Assembly: GCA_945787295.1 (NCBI GenBank)
Contig: CALZHQ010000037.1
Span: 1-25,377, forward strand
DNA length: 25,377 nucleotides
Direction of reading: 5' to 3'
Origin: an uncultured Desulfuromonadales bacterium
GTDB lineage: Bacteria > Desulfobacterota > Desulfuromonadia > Desulfuromonadales > Geopsychrobacteraceae
A model generated the notes under the pieces. The model worked only from the letters and a program-made list of their open reading frames with translations. It did not search any database and was not told where the DNA came from. The position numbers were made by a program, and so were the translations under genes. This document shows positions 22,461-25,377 of this stretch, piece by piece (within the stretch, counting starts at the first letter, position 1; each line of letters starts with the position of its first letter).

Positions 22461-24029
22461 TCAGCCATGAATTTTAACGATCTCCACAGTTTCAAGCTGC
22501 ATCGCTTTGAGCTGCTGATAGATCTCTTCTTCAAACGATTTGGTTGAGATCAGAATGATGTCGATGCCCAGCTCACCGATCAGCCGGGGAGGTAAGACTT
22601 CAATCTCTTCAAAACAGTCGCCCCACTTCTTGATGTCGTTATCGAAGATGACCGGGTTGAGGTCACGGATGTTGGTGGCTGCCAACAGGGTACTGGTATG
22701 TTCGCCGCCGCAGAAAATTCCCAATTTTTTACCCTCTGCTTTTGCTCTGGCGACCAGCTCATCGACCTTTTCCCGTTCCGCGTAGCCGAGCAGGTTGAGG
22801 GTATGGATACGTTTTTGCCACTCTAAGGCCCGTTCGTAGTCGACCCCTTTGAGAAGGCCACGCTCAAAAATCTTGCGGATGTGGAAACGTTCGTGACAGA
22901 TGTTCTCCGGCAGCAGTTCATTTTCCACGCAGTAATCGTAGAGCGGAGTGCCGGGGAAGGGGGAGAGGATGTTAACCACCAGGATCTCCGGGTTGGCGTA
23001 TTTCACCAGATCGTAGGTCTGCTGGATATCCTCTTCGGTTTCCGTGGGGATGCCGATGATCATCATCGCCGCGGTTTTTATGCCGTATTTTTTGCACAGA
23101 TCGATGGCTGACTTGACAGTGGTTAGGTCGACCTGCTTGTTGAGAAATTCGATCATCTTTGGCGAGCCGGTTTCAAACCCGAACCAGATCAAACTGCCAC
23201 CTTTAAAGCGGGAGAGTAGCTTGGCGGTTTCCTCGTTGAAGGTGTCTGGGCGGTCCTGAATGCCGACTTCCAACTCCGGAAAACGTTCGACGATCATTTC
23301 CAGCAGGGCGTTAAAGTTTTTTCGGTTCGCCGTCGCATTGACATCGAGAAACGCCAGATGCTTGAACTGGAAGTGCTGGTAGGCGTGCTCGATTTCGCGC
23401 ATGACATGCTCGTTGGAACGGAAGCGCATTTTCTTAAAGAACTTCTTCTGTCCCGAGACGCAGTAGGTGCAGCGGCCATAGCAGCCGCGCGCCGCTTCCA
23501 GGCCGTACCAGCGCTTGTAGTCCTGCAGCCATTCAGGGAAAAAGTGCGGGAGCGGCAGCTGGTTGAGGTCCTCCATCATCGGGCCTTCAAGGATTTTGTC
23601 GAACGTTTCCCCTACAGCCAATCCGCCCAGCAGCTGTGGCAGGATGATCTCTCCATCGCCAAGAACCACATGATCCCAGTAGTCTTGAGTAAAATCTTCC
23701 GGCGCCACGGTGGCGTGAATCCCCCCGGCGATCGTGATCTTGTCGAACTGTTTGGCCAGCTCGGCGACCCGGCAGGCGATATTGAAACTGGGCGTCTGGA
23801 TACTGACCGAAATTACCTCGGCGGTGGTTGCACGCAGCCGGTCGATCAGTTCCTGCTCCGATTTGAGTTGGCGCAGGTCGATCAGTTCAACTTCATGGCC
23901 ATGAGTTTTAACAATCCCGGCGAGCAGGGAGATACCATAGATCGGCAGTGATTCCGCTTCTTCGAGGTATTCATCGTAAGAGTTGTACCCGGTGCAGACG
24001 ATCCCCGGATACACAAAGGCAATTTTCAT
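22461..24029 (-). CDS. B12-binding-type radical SAM protein
   Basis: A 522-residue enzyme with an N-terminal cobalamin-binding-like domain (about 1-140; FVYPGIVCTGYNSY, IAGGIHATVAPEDF, no DxHxxG). The radical SAM domain has C183-x3-C187-x2-C190 (ARGCYGRCTYC), GIPTETEEDI and SPFPGTPLYDYC. The C-terminal Rossmann-like module (about 434-515) has GIFCGGEHTSTLL, VIFDNDIKKWGD and LPPRLI. It is very close to the protein at 18426-20669, sharing for example an identical RFHIRKIFERGLLKGVDY, but lacks that protein's extra C-terminal 200 residues. The two are evidently products of duplication. AGGAG lies 8 bases before the ATG. The gap to the upstream gene is 44 bases. The substrate is unknown; a glycan precursor is inferred from context. 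Confidence 0.84.
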   Translation of the reverse strand: MKIAFVYPGIVCTGYNSYDEYLEEAESLPIYGISLLAGIVKTHGHEVELIDLRQLKSEQELIDRLRATTAEVISVSIQTPSFNIACRVAELAKQFDKITIAGGIHATVAPEDFTQDYWDHVVLGDGEIILPQLLGGLAVGETFDKILEGPMMEDLNQLPLPHFFPEWLQDYKRWYGLEAARGCYGRCTYCVSGQKKFFKKMRFRSNEHVMREIEHAYQHFQFKHLAFLDVNATANRKNFNALLEMIVERFPELEVGIQDRPDTFNEETAKLLSRFKGGSLIWFGFETGSPKMIEFLNKQVDLTTVKSAIDLCKKYGIKTAAMMIIGIPTETEEDIQQTYDLVKYANPEILVVNILSPFPGTPLYDYCVENELLPENICHERFHIRKIFERGLLKGVDYERALEWQKRIHTLNLLGYAEREKVDELVARAKAEGKKLGIFCGGEHTSTLLAATNIRDLNPVIFDNDIKKWGDCFEEIEVLPPRLIGELGIDIILISTKSFEEEIYQQLKAMQLETVEIVKIHG

Positions 24030-24073
24030 TTGTTGAACTCCTGAAATAGGCTCGCGCCTAAAAAGTTAATCTC

Positions 24074-25377
24074 TCAAGCTGGCTGATCCGGCAGCGCCCA
24101 GTGGTATTCCTGTGCTTCGACAACTTTGAGCTGCTCGGCCATGTAGAAGCGTGGATCGTAGGCAGGCTCTGGCAGCTGGATGCTGCATGCCTCGGCAAAG
24201 CCGAAAATCTCCGCGTAATCCTTGTGGAAACCATCGCAGATGCCGAGCAGTGAGCACTGCTGACACTTCTCCCCTTTGGTGTAAGGGTGCATGGTCTTCG
24301 CCATCCAGGTGCGGTACTCCTTGTAAGCGTAGTCCAGGTCGCTGAAATTCTCGATTTCGCCCAGCTCTTCCAGGTAGAAGAGCGGCTGATAGTGCTCCAT
24401 CCGGCTGTAATTGCCGAAGTAGTCGAGGGTGCTGTTCAGCAAGCCGTATTGCTCGATCAGCGCATGCACCTGGGTAATGAATGTCTCTGTGGTGGTGATG
24501 ATCGCATCCGGCGGCTCAACGGCCAGTTGTGCGTCGCTGTACCAGGGAGCGCCGTTGAGGCAGTCGGCCTGATGATATTCCTGGGAAGAAATGTAGCCGT
24601 ACATCTGCCAGCGACTCTGCCAGAATAGGTGTTGATTAAGGATTTCACTGAGCTGCTGGCCGATGCCGGGGTTGCCGAAAAAGGCGACTTTGAATTGCTG
24701 CTTGTCCGATTCCTCAAATTTTACCCGGAGTTCGTCAAGCAGCCGCTCCACCGCCAGCGGATAGCCCTGCTGCTCTTCCACCTCGTCGCGGAAGCGGGTT
24801 TCACGGATCTGTGCGATCCGGTCATTGAACCGGACAGTCGGCGAGAGCTGCTCTTTGCTGTGGCGCTGCGGACCGGCACCCGACCAGACCTCCGAGGCAC
24901 TTTCCCATTCATGCAGGTCGTAGACGATCTGCTGAAAGTTCTGCACGAACCTGCGGTACTTCTCCGGGAAGATGCAGAACGGCAGGTAGCGAACATTGAC
25001 CTCGATCTGGTGCTGGTCGAGGAAATCGATGACCGGGATCAGCTGTTTAGCCACTTCGGCGTAGCGGGGAATGTTCTCCGCCGTGCGCTTGGTGCCATCG
25101 GCTTGATCGATAAACGGGTTGTAGGCGATGAAGTTAACCGCCCGCGCGCCTTTTTGCTGCGCAACCTGGGCAATTTCCATCAGCTGCGGGATAGCATCGT
25201 GGGACAGCACGGTGTTGAAGCGGAACGGGATGCCGACCTGTTTCAGGTTATCCAGCGCCTTCATCTGCCGCGCACTGGCGCCGGGGACCTGCACCAGCTG
25301 GTTGTAGGTTTCCCCCAGGGCGTGGGCGCTAATCAGCAGGTCGAAGACCCCGGCATCTTTGAGCTTCTGGCAGGCTT
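24074..25377 (-). CDS. Radical SAM protein with C-terminal CxxCx5C cluster (N-terminus outside window)
   Basis: The frame stays open to the right edge, so the gene starts beyond 25377; the GTG at 25292-25294 is internal, not the start. The visible N-terminal part (DLLISAHALGETYNQL, then QMKALDNLKQVGIPFRFNTV) is the second half of a radical SAM barrel. The CxxxCxxC cluster lies outside. A Rossmann-like module follows (about 24700-24410: VAFFGNPGIGQQL, GYISSQEYHQADCLNG, PPDAIITTT). Then a SPASM/twitch-like cysteine set CxxCx5C appears (codons at 24263-24265, 24254-24256 and 24236-24238; KCQQCSLLGICDGF), likely ligating an auxiliary Fe-S cluster. So the Rossmann module sits between the barrel and the auxiliary cluster. 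It is the first visible gene of the operon. Substrate unknown. Confidence 0.78.
   Translation of the reverse strand, partial: ACQKLKDAGVFDLLISAHALGETYNQLVQVPGASARQMKALDNLKQVGIPFRFNTVLSHDAIPQLMEIAQVAQQKGARAVNFIAYNPFIDQADGTKRTAENIPRYAEVAKQLIPVIDFLDQHQIEVNVRYLPFCIFPEKYRRFVQNFQQIVYDLHEWESASEVWSGAGPQRHSKEQLSPTVRFNDRIAQIRETRFRDEVEEQQGYPLAVERLLDELRVKFEESDKQQFKVAFFGNPGIGQQLSEILNQHLFWQSRWQMYGYISSQEYHQADCLNGAPWYSDAQLAVEPPDAIITTTETFITQVHALIEQYGLLNSTLDYFGNYSRMEHYQPLFYLEELGEIENFSDLDYAYKEYRTWMAKTMHPYTKGEKCQQCSLLGICDGFHKDYAEIFGFAEACSIQLPEPAYDPRFYMAEQLKVVEAQEYHWALPDQPA

Noticed and set aside
25292..25294. GTG as the start of the right-edge radical SAM gene
   Set aside because: The frame stays open to 25377 and the preceding codons read as a normal radical SAM barrel segment, so the gene is truncated by the window.

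Overview
The window looks like part of a chromosome from a motile, flagellated delta-type proteobacterium of the Desulfuromonadia (Geobacter / Desulfuromonas / Pelobacter relatives). This is inferred from gene order (flgI, short flgJ, small hypothetical, flgM, flgN, flgK, flgL, csrA, fliW), the GC-rich coding style, the CsrA/FliW pair and the candidate sigma-54 and sigma-28 signals. No rRNA or tRNA is present, so the genus cannot be fixed.

Region 1 (about 1-6230, + strand) is a late flagellar cluster: P-ring protein FlgI, rod-binding FlgJ without a muramidase domain, a conserved hypothetical, anti-sigma factor FlgM, chaperone FlgN, hook-filament junction proteins FlgK and FlgL, then CsrA and its antagonist FliW. 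Two different small palindromic intergenic repeats lie on either side of flgJ. A well-formed sigma-28 (FliA) promoter candidate at 1744-1771 precedes the hypothetical-flgM-flgN-flgK-flgL run. A GG-N10-GC sigma-54 candidate lies before flgJ. The csrA leader carries six GGA motifs, as expected for CsrA autoregulation. An 11-bp perfect hairpin closes the cluster after fliW.

Region 2 (about 6230-12009, + strand) starts with a locally AT-rich stretch. It encodes a 1166-residue Maf-type (DUF115) flagellin glycosyltransferase with an unusual C-terminal architecture, then PseB and PseC, the first two enzymes of pseudaminic acid synthesis. The three genes overlap and form one operon. The remaining pse genes (pseH, pseG, pseI, pseF) are not in the window.

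Region 3 (12010-25377, - strand, read right to left) is an eleven-gene, tightly coupled operon running off the right edge. In transcription order it has a radical SAM protein with a C-terminal CxxCx5C cluster (truncated by the window), three B12-binding-type radical SAM paralogues, a large glycosyltransferase fusion, a GDPD-like phosphodiesterase, a HAD phosphatase, a sugar nucleotidyltransferase variant, a cupin, a second sugar nucleotidyltransferase and a WavE-like glycan protein. It meets pseC tail to tail with no intergenic base.

The most interesting signal is the minus-strand operon. Six of its eleven proteins, of otherwise unrelated classes (radical SAM enzymes, a glycosyltransferase and a WavE-like protein), carry a related Rossmann-like module with a glycine-rich loop. 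Together with the nucleotidyltransferase/HAD/GDPD/cupin set, this suggests a dedicated and possibly undescribed pathway that makes and radically modifies a surface or flagellar glycan. Its chemistry cannot be read from the sequence alone.
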